27,685 nucleotides of DNA, from NCBI GenBank assembly GCA_964345695.1, contig CAYFSC010000019.1:1-27685 (forward strand), read 5' to 3'. Origin of the DNA: CAYFSC01 sp964345695. Its GTDB lineage: Bacteria; Bacteroidota; Rhodothermia; Rhodothermales; Salinibacteraceae. The notes under the pieces were generated by a model. The model was not told the DNA's origin, searched no databases, and worked only from the letters and a program-made list of their open reading frames with translations. The first letter of the stretch is position 1, and the number at the start of each line of letters is the position of its first letter. A program made the position numbers and the translations under genes. Positions 7,912 through 16,338 of the stretch are shown here, in pieces.

Positions 7912-9641
7912 GACACAAACAGGGGCGTAGGCATCCAGGGAAGCGAGACGATCGAGAGGCCCCACGGAAGCGACTCCAGCAGCACGTCCACGCCGCGCCG
8001 ATCGACAGTTAGGTGCCACTGGCGCGGCTCCCGCTCCAGCTTTCCGTCCCGGAGCAGAAAGGTGTGGCGCAGCCCCTCGGCAGAGGTGTTCTTGAGCACG
8101 GCCCAGTGTTCGATGACCGACGCCAGAAGCTCCGACGCTTCGGCGCTCTCTTCCGGGGTGGGCGTGAACCGGCGGGGGAGCGGTTCGGCCACAGGCCATC
8201 CGCAGAGTCGTGCGGCAAGGACCAGGACGGGCTCCGCACTGTCCGCCTCGCCGGTCGCCAGGAAGCGCGTGAGCAGCACCGCGCGTCCGTGCGCCTCTGG
8301 ATCGACAAACGACGCGTCGCGCACCAGACCCAGCGTCTCGAAAAACGGAGGCAGAAACGGAGCCAGGAGGACGAGTCCTGCGTCGTCCACATACGCGACC
8401 TCGGAGTTCTGACCCCCGTCGGCACGAGGATGCTGCCCCTCCGACGGAGGGGACGTGGAACCGTCCGGATGCTCCTTCGGACCAAAGGGGAGGGGCGTCT
8501 CTTCCGGAGGTCCCGGCAGGCCATCGCCCGGTGTGGCCCACGGGTTGCGCTCCTTTTTCTTGCGATCGTTGGCATTGGAGAACGGCGGCTCCGTGTCGGC
8601 CAGAGGGGAGCGATCTGCATTCGGGGAGCGGGTCTCGTCGTCTCCGTCAGCCGGGGCATCGGAGGGCAAGTGCTCCGGCGAGGACGACGCGGCGGGCGAG
8701 GCAGGATCGTTCTCCGCCACCGGATCGTCGGTCGTCGCATCGGGTCCGGACACGGGATCGGGGCCTGGAACCGACGGCGGTCGAAGGGCTGCGTCGAGCC
8801 GACGGAGACGCCGGGTCCAGACCGTGGCCTCTACAGCGGTAAGACGTGGCATCGCGTGGGCGATCTGCGCGTACACCGATCGGCGGACGGCCTCAGTCGT
8901 CGCACTGCTACTGGGCTCGAGGCTCGCGCGCAGGACGGCGTCCCACACCCCCGTCTGCAGGAACGCCGGATCGCGGTCGGGGTGGAGGACGGCGAGCGCC
9001 TCCGTCCAGGCCTTCGCGAGGGCGATCGCATCCTCGTGGCCCAACCGGCGAACCAGGCGCTGCAGCGTGGAGAGGGTGCCCTGGCGGGCAAGGCGGGAAG
9101 CTGCAACGGCCGGCGGAGCGGCCCGCACAAGCGCTGTGCACGCCACCGGGTCCGCGTCCAGCAGGCAGCGCAGGACGCGATCAAGATCGCCGTCGGAGGG
9201 GCTCCACCACGGGCACCGCCCTGTGCCTAGCAGGTAGGCGGCCCGCTCGAACCCGTGCGTCGTCTCCGGCGCTGCATCTGGCGGGAGGCCGCGCAGGGCT
9301 GCGCGAACCGGCGCCGGAAGAGTCTGCCGCCAGCGGCTCCGCCCGGCGTTTGCGCTGTCGTCGCGGACCCTCTGCTTCAGCGTCTCGATGGCCGTATCCC
9401 GGAGGCGCTCGGCGAGATCCGTGTCCAGGGTATCGGCCGAGAGGGTGCCCAGATCCATCTCCAGGCGATCAATGCGCACCGTCTCGCCGGGAGCGACGGC
9501 GTCGCAGGCCGCCTCCAATGCAGGGACGCACGCCGTGTCCCAGAGTGAGCGAATGCGATCAAGCACGTCCGGGCCTTGTCCCCCCTGCACGCGCACGTCG
9601 AGCACAGGTCGCACGATGCGATGCATCCGTTGCGAAGCCAT
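7905..9641 (-). CDS. Contractile injection system tape-measure protein (Afp14-like)
   Basis: Protein of 578 residues. The N-terminus (HRIVRPVLDVRVQGGQGPDV, then VPALEAACDAVAPGETVRID and RLEMDLGTL) is the signature of the CIS tape-measure family: a short strand, a helix, then the RLDRLELDLG-type motif. Helical repeats follow to about residue 285. Residues ~290-415 are strongly acidic and Pro/Ser/Asp-rich, probably disordered. A second conserved block starts with AYVDDAGLVLLAPFLPPFFE and continues through FLATGEADSAEPVLVLAARL to the WHLTVDRRGVDVLLESLPW end, which is typical of the family's C-terminal domain. It sits directly before the ATPase gene (seven-base overlap) and seven bases after the 1024-residue protein, the usual Afp14-Afp15 order. 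The likely role is control of sheath/tube length. Confidence 0.88.
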   Translation of the reverse strand: MASQRMHRIVRPVLDVRVQGGQGPDVLDRIRSLWDTACVPALEAACDAVAPGETVRIDRLEMDLGTLSADTLDTDLAERLRDTAIETLKQRVRDDSANAGRSRWRQTLPAPVRAALRGLPPDAAPETTHGFERAAYLLGTGRCPWWSPSDGDLDRVLRCLLDADPVACTALVRAAPPAVAASRLARQGTLSTLQRLVRRLGHEDAIALAKAWTEALAVLHPDRDPAFLQTGVWDAVLRASLEPSSSATTEAVRRSVYAQIAHAMPRLTAVEATVWTRRLRRLDAALRPPSVPGPDPVSGPDATTDDPVAENDPASPAASSSPEHLPSDAPADGDDETRSPNADRSPLADTEPPFSNANDRKKKERNPWATPGDGLPGPPEETPLPFGPKEHPDGSTSPPSEGQHPRADGGQNSEVAYVDDAGLVLLAPFLPPFFETLGLVRDASFVDPEAHGRAVLLTRFLATGEADSAEPVLVLAARLCGWPVAEPLPRRFTPTPEESAEASELLASVIEHWAVLKNTSAEGLRHTFLLRDGKLEREPRQWHLTVDRRGVDVLLESLPWGLSIVSLPWMPTPLFVSW

Positions 9642-9648
9642 GGTTCAG

Positions 9649-12600
9649 TCAGCGGTTGGGGGTGGTGGCCGAGATGAGGCGTCCGTCGTCGCCGACGTAC
9701 TGAAGCGTTTCGCGGCAGAGCACGACCGTCCCCGAGCGCCCCGTCTGGTCCGACAGGTCCAGGCGTCCGGAGCGCGACCCGGCGCGGTTTTCTCCTGCGA
9801 CGTCGACACGCGCGGCGGGGATGCGTCGGCCGCCCGTTGCCGTGCCGAAGGCGACCTCCTCGGCGGCGACAGAGCCGTTCACCACAAAGGTGGCCGCGGA
9901 GTCTTCCGGGTAGGCGTTTGCGAAGCGGACGAAGACGCCCCGTCGGATGGGTTGGCCGGGACCGAGGGGAATGGCGGAGATCACCGCCTCGCCTTCGACC
10001 AGTTGGCCCGTCACAACAACAACGTGGCCCGTCTCATCGGCGAGAGAGACGGTGGCCGAAGCGATCACGTTGTCGCCCCGCACGACCTCGACCTCGTGCT
10101 CTCCGGGCACGGGCGCAAACCGCGCGCTCAGCGCCGGGCTGGGTGTGGCGTCGAGCACCCCCTCGCCGTCCCCCCGACCCTCGACCTCGGGATGGTTGCC
10201 GCCGCAAAGGAGCACCGCCACGCCTACCGTGAGCGCAGGCAGCACAATCTCCACGTCGGTGATCTCCTGCCCGGGCGCCAGCTGGCGGGTGACGGTCTCC
10301 TGCCCGTAGCCGTCGGCCGTGGCGCGGATCTCGTAGGTCCCCGGTCCCAGCTCCGTAAACCGCCAGGTGCCCTCTTCGGAGGTGCGGATCGTTGTGCGCT
10401 CGTCGTCGGAGATCTGGACGCGCGCATCGCCAATCGGTTCGCCGGTGGCCTCGTCCACGACGACGCCCCCGATCGATCCCGTGTCCGGAAGGAGCGGCAC
10501 TTCCACGTTTTGGCTTCTTTCGTCCGGGCCAAACGGCACGGGGACTGTGGCGCTTTGAAACCCCTCCGCCACGACCCGGAGCCGGTGCGTGGCCCTATGC
10601 GGAAGGTCCGCGAACGTAAAGCGTCCGTCGTCGTCAGTCGTGGTCTGCGCGTCCGGCGCTGTGAGGACGGTGATCTCTGCGCCGGCGATGCGGTTCTCGG
10701 CCTCCGACGCGTCGTAGACGACGCCGGTGATCTCGACCCGGACCTCCGCTTCCTGCAGGAGGAGGATGACGCTCTCGGACTCGCCCGGCTCCAGCGTGAC
10801 GGTGACGGTCTGCGTATGGAATCCCTCGCGCCCGGCCGTGACGGTGTACGTGCCGGGCGGGATCGGCCCGAAGTCGAAGCGGCCGTCCTCATTGGTCTGC
10901 ACGGTCGAGTCGGAGGCCCGCGGCGGGGATAGGGGTACCGTCACGCCCTCCATCGGCCCTTCGCCCACGACCATGCCGCTCAGGAAGGACGTGTCGACCC
11001 GTTCTGCTGCCGTTGTGCAGCAGTGCAGGGCGAAGTCGGTCACGACAACGTTGTCTTCTACGACGAGAACGAGGGTGCCGCCGGGCGGAACGCCGTGCAG
11101 CGGCTCCATACCCGGACGTGCTCGCACAAAGTCGCTGTAGACGTCGGCCATCACGCCTTCGATCCCGCGCTCCCTTAGCGATGCGATCCATTCCGCGAGA
11201 TCATCCATCTCGTTGAACCCCAGGACGACGATCGTAAACTCCACGTTGAGGCTCCGGCGAAGTGCGACGAGCTGTTCGACTCCCGATCGAGCGTCGCGAC
11301 GCCGGTGCCCTTCCAGGCGGTACAGCGTCGGTACGCGCGCATCGACCTCGACCGTTTCCACCGAGAACGGAAGGTCGTCGTGGGTGTCGTCGGGGAAGAG
11401 GTGTGCGTGGATGAGCGGTCGCGCGTCGCAGCACCGATCGTCGGGCCAGAAGCGGCGAACAGCCGCCGGATTCACAATCCGCGGAACGGCCCGCGTAGCC
11501 ATCGGCTCGCCCGGCAGTCCGCTGGGAAGCAGACGGACGTCAAACTCGCCGTCGCCCCGTTCGATCTCGAGACTGTCGAGGATTCGTACGAGGCGCTCGA
11601 AGAGGTAGGCCACGTCCTCGTCTCCGTCGCCCTCCGCTTGGTACGGCGGGGCCGGGCGGAAGAGGTGTCGGTACCCACGGTCCTGGTCGCGGCTGCCGAG
11701 CAGGAGGTGGCGGTCGAATCCGGTCGAATCCCCGCACAAACGCGTTGCCACGCAGGCCCGCTGCGTCACGGCATTGACGGCGTCGAAGAGGAGACGCAGC
11801 AGGTCGTAAAGAACCGGACCGAGCCGCCGTTCTTCATCTCCCATCGCCTCGCGGAGACGCTCCAGTCCGGTCAGGGCGCGCCGGGCTGCCGTGCGGTCGA
11901 GGTCGAAGCGCCGCCCGTACCGGTGGAAGAAGGCTTCGATGCGTTCGGCCAGCTGCTCCGTCCCGACCGTCACGGCCTCGACAAACGCCCGATGGATCTC
12001 ACCGGCACCACGAATCTCCGGAAGGGACCCGGCCTCCGTCTCTCGCACAAACGCGTGGAACCGTGGCAGATAGAGCGGCGGGAACGCCTCCGGGCAGTCG
12101 CGAGGACCGGGCCGTGCATCCAGGTCGTCCTTTTGGGCCAGCAGGGCGCGAACGGCGAAGTGGATGTCCTCCCCCATGCCTTCGCAGCTCGTCACGATGC
12201 AGGAGTCCAGCTCCTGCCGGACCGCTTCCAGGTACAGCACCACCGCCCGGCCGTCGAGGTCGCCGGCGGTCAGCGGCGCGAAGCGGTCGGGGGCCTGGGC
12301 CATCTGCTCGCGCGTGGCGAGCTCCACGAGGTCGATGTGCCGCGGCGGATCGACGCCCGTGACCCACGGCGGATAAAGGGGGACCGGACACGCGGCCTCG
12401 TCGTCTGGCTCTGCGTCGGGATCCACGGTGGGATCGCAGTAGCGAGTCGCTCCCACAAACTCGACCGCCCCGGTATCGCCGTCGCCTGGATCGAGGGAGA
12501 GAAGGTATCCGGCCGAGGTCAGCCCGTGCCCCCGTTCGATGCGGAGGAGCGTCTCGCCGGTCCCCTCGTCCAGGTGCCACGCCAGCCCGCACAGGATGCC

Positions 12601-12723
12601 CGTCCCGACCGTCCGCAGGCGGCCGGTTCGCGTCTGCGCGTCCAGGTAGTCGCGCAGGTCGTTCAGCTGACGGTTCGTCAGAACCTGGTTGGCGATGAAG
12701 TTCGGATAGGTGAGTTCAGTCAT
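9649..12723 (-). CDS. eCIS-associated protein with carboxypeptidase-regulatory-like domains
   Basis: Protein of 1024 residues. The N-terminus, YPNFIANQVLTNRQLNDLRD followed by YLDAQTRTGRLRTVGTGILC, is a conserved module seen in eCIS loci of Bacteroidota-type genomes. It continues with a Cys-containing block (SCIVTSCEGMGEDIHFAVRA and LLAQKDDLDA). From ~580 to ~830 there are three carboxypeptidase-regulatory-like Ig folds, each with a GVV/GMV start, a DGRF or EGTW centre, and PxGTY or LPH turns. Residues ~870-1010 resemble a DUF4397-like beta domain (VRFANAYPEDSAATFVVNG, then IPAARVDVAG). No signal peptide is seen, so the domains are probably displayed on the particle rather than secreted. Placed between the baseplate and tape-measure genes, where Afp13 tail fibres occur in other loci, it may act as the surface or receptor-binding component. 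That role is inference. Confidence 0.75.
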   Translation of the reverse strand: MTELTYPNFIANQVLTNRQLNDLRDYLDAQTRTGRLRTVGTGILCGLAWHLDEGTGETLLRIERGHGLTSAGYLLSLDPGDGDTGAVEFVGATRYCDPTVDPDAEPDDEAACPVPLYPPWVTGVDPPRHIDLVELATREQMAQAPDRFAPLTAGDLDGRAVVLYLEAVRQELDSCIVTSCEGMGEDIHFAVRALLAQKDDLDARPGPRDCPEAFPPLYLPRFHAFVRETEAGSLPEIRGAGEIHRAFVEAVTVGTEQLAERIEAFFHRYGRRFDLDRTAARRALTGLERLREAMGDEERRLGPVLYDLLRLLFDAVNAVTQRACVATRLCGDSTGFDRHLLLGSRDQDRGYRHLFRPAPPYQAEGDGDEDVAYLFERLVRILDSLEIERGDGEFDVRLLPSGLPGEPMATRAVPRIVNPAAVRRFWPDDRCCDARPLIHAHLFPDDTHDDLPFSVETVEVDARVPTLYRLEGHRRRDARSGVEQLVALRRSLNVEFTIVVLGFNEMDDLAEWIASLRERGIEGVMADVYSDFVRARPGMEPLHGVPPGGTLVLVVEDNVVVTDFALHCCTTAAERVDTSFLSGMVVGEGPMEGVTVPLSPPRASDSTVQTNEDGRFDFGPIPPGTYTVTAGREGFHTQTVTVTLEPGESESVILLLQEAEVRVEITGVVYDASEAENRIAGAEITVLTAPDAQTTTDDDGRFTFADLPHRATHRLRVVAEGFQSATVPVPFGPDERSQNVEVPLLPDTGSIGGVVVDEATGEPIGDARVQISDDERTTIRTSEEGTWRFTELGPGTYEIRATADGYGQETVTRQLAPGQEITDVEIVLPALTVGVAVLLCGGNHPEVEGRGDGEGVLDATPSPALSARFAPVPGEHEVEVVRGDNVIASATVSLADETGHVVVVTGQLVEGEAVISAIPLGPGQPIRRGVFVRFANAYPEDSAATFVVNGSVAAEEVAFGTATGGRRIPAARVDVAGENRAGSRSGRLDLSDQTGRSGTVVLCRETLQYVGDDGRLISATTPNR

Positions 12724-12738
12724 GGCCGTTGCGCGGGG

Positions 12739-15700
12739 TCACAGCGTCCCCAGTTTCGTGAAGTTGAGCGTCACCTGCGGCGTGTCGCTGCGGGTCGATT
12801 CGCAGTCGTGGAGACGCGCGAGGGGGTAGACGGTGTCCAGGTCGTAGAGGACCTCGATCAGATCCTGCGTGGCGGCGCGGAAGGCATGGTCGCGCGCCCG
12901 GGCCTCGGGCCGCTCCCCGGCGCCGGCCTCCGGCAGCGGATGGGCGCCGCTGCGGGCTTCCTCGCACGGGTCGTAGCTCGGCCCCGCCGTGCGCGTTGCG
13001 ACGACATCAGCATCGTGACAGGGCGGGCGGCGCGGATCGGGATCCCCCGCGGCGCAGCAAAGCCCCATCACGTCGCACAGGGCGTGCAGCCGCGCCTGCC
13101 ACGGACGGTAGACGGCCTCCAGCTCTGTCATCTGCGCGAGGCTGATCCAGCAGATGCGCAGGTAGAGGTGGGCAGGCGCTTCGAGGCGGATGGTCTCCTC
13201 CACGAACTGCCGGAATTTGATGTCCTGCATCCGCTCGGGCCAGGCCGGAAGAAGCACAGTGATGCGGAACGAATACGGATCGCGGACCTCGATGCAGCGA
13301 CAGTCGCCCGGCGTGTTGAGCTGCACGGGCAGGAGCGGATCGCCGGCGGTCCGCGGACGCAGGAGCACGTGCTCGAGGACGTGCAGACCCTCTGCATCCG
13401 CCACCGCTAGAAAGGTGCCCACGACCGGGTCGAGGTCGGCGGGGTCCAGGCGCCCCACCGGGTCGACGGTGGCCTCGTCGCAGCGGCGGACGAGCGCAAA
13501 ATACGGCGGTCCGAGATCCGGCGTGTAGGGTTCGTAGTTGCGATGATCGGCGCCGAGCGCGGCCACGTCGTCGAGCAGGGCCTCGACCGCCTCGCGTTCG
13601 TCGCAGTGAATGCTTTCGAAGAGGACGCGTCCGTCGGGGGCGGTGACGACGAAGAACCACGGGCGCGCCGCGTCGGGATCGCCGGCGCGACGGATGGCGA
13701 TGCGGTTCGTCGTGAGCGGCGGGGCGGCGTCGGTGCAGAACCCGCCCTGGATCGCCACGGCCTGAAAGGCGGCAACGCTACGGTCGAGCGTGCCGGGGCC
13801 GGTCGTGCGCCCGATGGCGGTGCCAGGATGGGGGCCGCCTGGTCCCTGGCTCAGCTCATAGATTCCATCGGCCTCTGGCACGGCGGCGTAACGCGCGCGA
13901 TCTAGCCCGGCGTCCACGGCCTGATCGAGCAAATCGATGGCGTCCGACCGCGTGGCCACGACTTCACTTTCGAACCAGACCGCAGCCCCTGGCGCGTCTG
14001 CGAGCACGAAGCGCCACCCGCCGTCGGTGCGGGTGATCCGGAAGCGGTCGCCCCGCCGTGCAAGACGGCGGACGCCAATCAGGCGCTCCACCCGCCGCTG
14101 GTAGCCGGTCGACGCGTACGGCTCTCCTGCGGCGCAGTAGTCGAACCCCTGCCCGGATTCACGGCTGAGCGCCGGCGCCTCCGCCAGAAACGCCCGCTGG
14201 TCGGCAAGGACGCGCTGGGCGCCGCTGTCGTCGCTCGCGAGCAGGAGCAGGCTGTAGTCCACGAACTGTTCGCCGAGCCGGGCGATCAGATGCTCCTGGA
14301 AGCGGCGGCGGCGATCCCGGCGCGTCGGAGCGTCCTCGGCGATGGCATCGAGCTCGGCCTGCAGATCCCACGCAGGGCCCTCGGCGTGGACTGGCGCCGC
14401 GACGTAGAGCGCATCGATCTCCGCAATTTCGCGCACCACCTGGCTGGCGTACGTCCGCGCGTCGGTCGACGTCCAGGAAAACAGGACGTCCAGATGCGCA
14501 AGCTGCGCCAGGTAGTTGGCCAGCAGCTGTTCGAAGAACAGGAGATACGCTTTCAGTTGGCGGGACTGCGCCTTGCGCCGGGCCGATGCGTTCTCGGGCA
14601 CCCGGCGCAGGCCCACCTGATAGGTCGCGGGCAGCTCGTTCTGAACGGGATAGTAGTCGCGGAGCGCCTTGTCCTCGCCGGTGGGAACCGGCAGGTCGTC
14701 CTGGTGGCCGCGAAGGCGCGAGGCGCCGTCGCGCGCCCTGCGTTCCGCAAGCAAGGTGGCCACGCGCTCCCGGTTCGGGTAGTAGGGCAGATCGCGTTTA
14801 AAGAACAGAAACCGCGACCGATCCGGAGCGAACGACGGGGCGCGCCGGGGATCGTCCGACAGCTCCAGCACCCACTCGTCCCGTGCGCGCACCTCGCCGT
14901 CGACGAAGCTGAGCAGCGTAACCTGCCGCACCGCGGTCACCCCGTCCAGGTCCATCAGGATCTGAATCACGTCCGATGCCCGGACCCGGCACCGGTCTTC
15001 GCGAGCGGCAAACTCGTCGTGGTCGAGGAAGCCGTGGTCGAGGAGCGGCCCCTCGAAGATTTCGTCGGCGGTCTTGCCCCGCGCCTTCAGCTCGTCGATC
15101 GTGTAGAAGTGTGCGGGCGGCGACACGTGCTGCTCCAAGCGGTCAAACGCCGCGGCCGTGATGGCGTCGATGTCGGCGCTCGGCTCGACGTCGAAATCAG
15201 CGCAGACAGCCACCTCTTCAGTCGACATCTCGCACAGCGTCGCGAGGTCCTCGCCCAGGCGACGGTCGGCGTGAAGCCGGCGGCGCGCCTCGGCCTGCAC
15301 GTCGTCGCGGGTGACGCGGGCGGCCGTGAGCAGGGCGTCTCCGGGGATGGCGTAGCGCAGCGTCCAGTCGTAGAAGAAGTAATACGGCGCGAGTTCGCGT
15401 CCGCCCTGCACGCCCGATGTAATGGCAAGCACGCCGTCCACCGCGTAGGGATAGCCGCCCTCGGGCTCCCGCAGCAGGTGCATCTCAGGGCTGGACGCGG
15501 TGAGCCGGTACGTGCGGCCCGCCGTCAGCGGAATGCCGAGGGGGATGCACACCTGCACGAACGACGCCGTGTCCGTCTCCGACGCAGCGGGCGGCCACGG
15601 GATCTCCGCCTGGACGGTTTCCAGCGGGGTGCCGTCCGCATCCTCCAGCGTGAGCGTCGCGGCGAGCGGTCCGTCTGCCGGCTCCGTGGCGGGACGGGCG

Positions 15701-16329
15701 TACACTGTGACGGAGGCCAGCGTCAGATCGCGCTCCACCCGGAAGGCCTGACCGCGCCCCTGCGGCGCGATGTAGGCGGCGGCCTCCTCGGGATCGACCT
15801 CGGGAACAGGACGCCCGGCCTTCACGTCGCGATGATCCTCAACAAAGTCCTCGTACTCGATGAACACGTCGTAGAGGCCGTTCATCGGCGGCAACGGGTT
15901 TGCGCCCGACGCCGGGTACACGAGTGATTCCGCGGTTCGATCGAGCCCGTACACCACACTTCGATGCGGAGCCACCCACGCGTTGCGCACCCCGCGGATG
16001 TCCACGAGCCGCTTGCGCAGGTCCATGAACGTGACGGGAGCCGTCGGAAAGACCGCGCGCGCTGTGTGGAAGGTGCCCACGTTCTCCGGCACCCCGCGGT
16101 GCTCGCGCGTCAGCAGATCGGCCACGTCGTAGTCCGTCCGGTAGCCGAGGTCGGTGATCGCGTAGCAGAGCACGTCCAGAATCGTGATGCCCGGATCGTG
16201 CACGTTGTAGTCCGTCCACCATCGACGGGACAGCGCCTGGATGGAGTCCAGGCCCGCCTGCCGCAGCGCCGCGAAGTCCTGACTGGGCTTCAGGTCCGGA
16301 AATTTGTCGATGACCGGCGTGTCGAGCAT
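12739..16329 (-). CDS. Baseplate wedge protein, Afp12-like, with inserted beta-sandwich
   Basis: Protein of 1196 residues. The N-terminal motif SRRWWTDYNVHDPGITILDV (35-52) followed by ITDLGYRTDYDVADLL marks the large baseplate component family found after Afp11 in eCIS loci. The C-terminal third has HVLEHVLLRPR, then DPYSFRITVLLPAWPERM (near residue 1013), FRQFVEETIRLEAPAHLYLR and a QMTELEAVYRPW end, also typical of the family. An extra domain at ~185-325 reads as a beta-sandwich (FRVERDLTLASVTVYARPAT through GGYPYAVDGVLAITSG to YYFFYDW), a pattern I recall from Bacteroidota adhesin-type modules. Gaps to both neighbours are 9-15 bases, so it is co-transcribed. It is probably a structural part of the baseplate rim, joined to the Afp11-like wedge. 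Confidence 0.82.
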   Translation of the reverse strand: MLDTPVIDKFPDLKPSQDFAALRQAGLDSIQALSRRWWTDYNVHDPGITILDVLCYAITDLGYRTDYDVADLLTREHRGVPENVGTFHTARAVFPTAPVTFMDLRKRLVDIRGVRNAWVAPHRSVVYGLDRTAESLVYPASGANPLPPMNGLYDVFIEYEDFVEDHRDVKAGRPVPEVDPEEAAAYIAPQGRGQAFRVERDLTLASVTVYARPATEPADGPLAATLTLEDADGTPLETVQAEIPWPPAASETDTASFVQVCIPLGIPLTAGRTYRLTASSPEMHLLREPEGGYPYAVDGVLAITSGVQGGRELAPYYFFYDWTLRYAIPGDALLTAARVTRDDVQAEARRRLHADRRLGEDLATLCEMSTEEVAVCADFDVEPSADIDAITAAAFDRLEQHVSPPAHFYTIDELKARGKTADEIFEGPLLDHGFLDHDEFAAREDRCRVRASDVIQILMDLDGVTAVRQVTLLSFVDGEVRARDEWVLELSDDPRRAPSFAPDRSRFLFFKRDLPYYPNRERVATLLAERRARDGASRLRGHQDDLPVPTGEDKALRDYYPVQNELPATYQVGLRRVPENASARRKAQSRQLKAYLLFFEQLLANYLAQLAHLDVLFSWTSTDARTYASQVVREIAEIDALYVAAPVHAEGPAWDLQAELDAIAEDAPTRRDRRRRFQEHLIARLGEQFVDYSLLLLASDDSGAQRVLADQRAFLAEAPALSRESGQGFDYCAAGEPYASTGYQRRVERLIGVRRLARRGDRFRITRTDGGWRFVLADAPGAAVWFESEVVATRSDAIDLLDQAVDAGLDRARYAAVPEADGIYELSQGPGGPHPGTAIGRTTGPGTLDRSVAAFQAVAIQGGFCTDAAPPLTTNRIAIRRAGDPDAARPWFFVVTAPDGRVLFESIHCDEREAVEALLDDVAALGADHRNYEPYTPDLGPPYFALVRRCDEATVDPVGRLDPADLDPVVGTFLAVADAEGLHVLEHVLLRPRTAGDPLLPVQLNTPGDCRCIEVRDPYSFRITVLLPAWPERMQDIKFRQFVEETIRLEAPAHLYLRICWISLAQMTELEAVYRPWQARLHALCDVMGLCCAAGDPDPRRPPCHDADVVATRTAGPSYDPCEEARSGAHPLPEAGAGERPEARARDHAFRAATQDLIEVLYDLDTVYPLARLHDCESTRSDTPQVTLNFTKLGTL

Positions 16330-16338
16330 GCAAACGGG

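Noticed and set aside
6412..8412. Plus-strand open frame of 666 residues
   Set aside because: Antisense to the ATPase, tape-measure and cargo start, which carry clear family motifs.
7912..8541. Upstream extension of the ATPase frame
   Set aside because: It overlaps the tape-measure gene and reads as low-complexity Arg/Gly/Ala; the ATG at 7911 gives the standard ATPase start and overlaps the neighbour stop by seven bases.
11305..13410. Long plus-strand open frame (701 residues) antisense to the 1024- and 1196-residue genes
   Set aside because: Composition is Arg/Leu/Gly-biased with no motif, and it crosses two well-supported minus-strand genes. It is an effect of high G+C.
14290..15927. Plus-strand open frame of 545 residues
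   Set aside because: Lies inside the Afp12-like gene on the other strand, with no domain signal and shadow-type composition.
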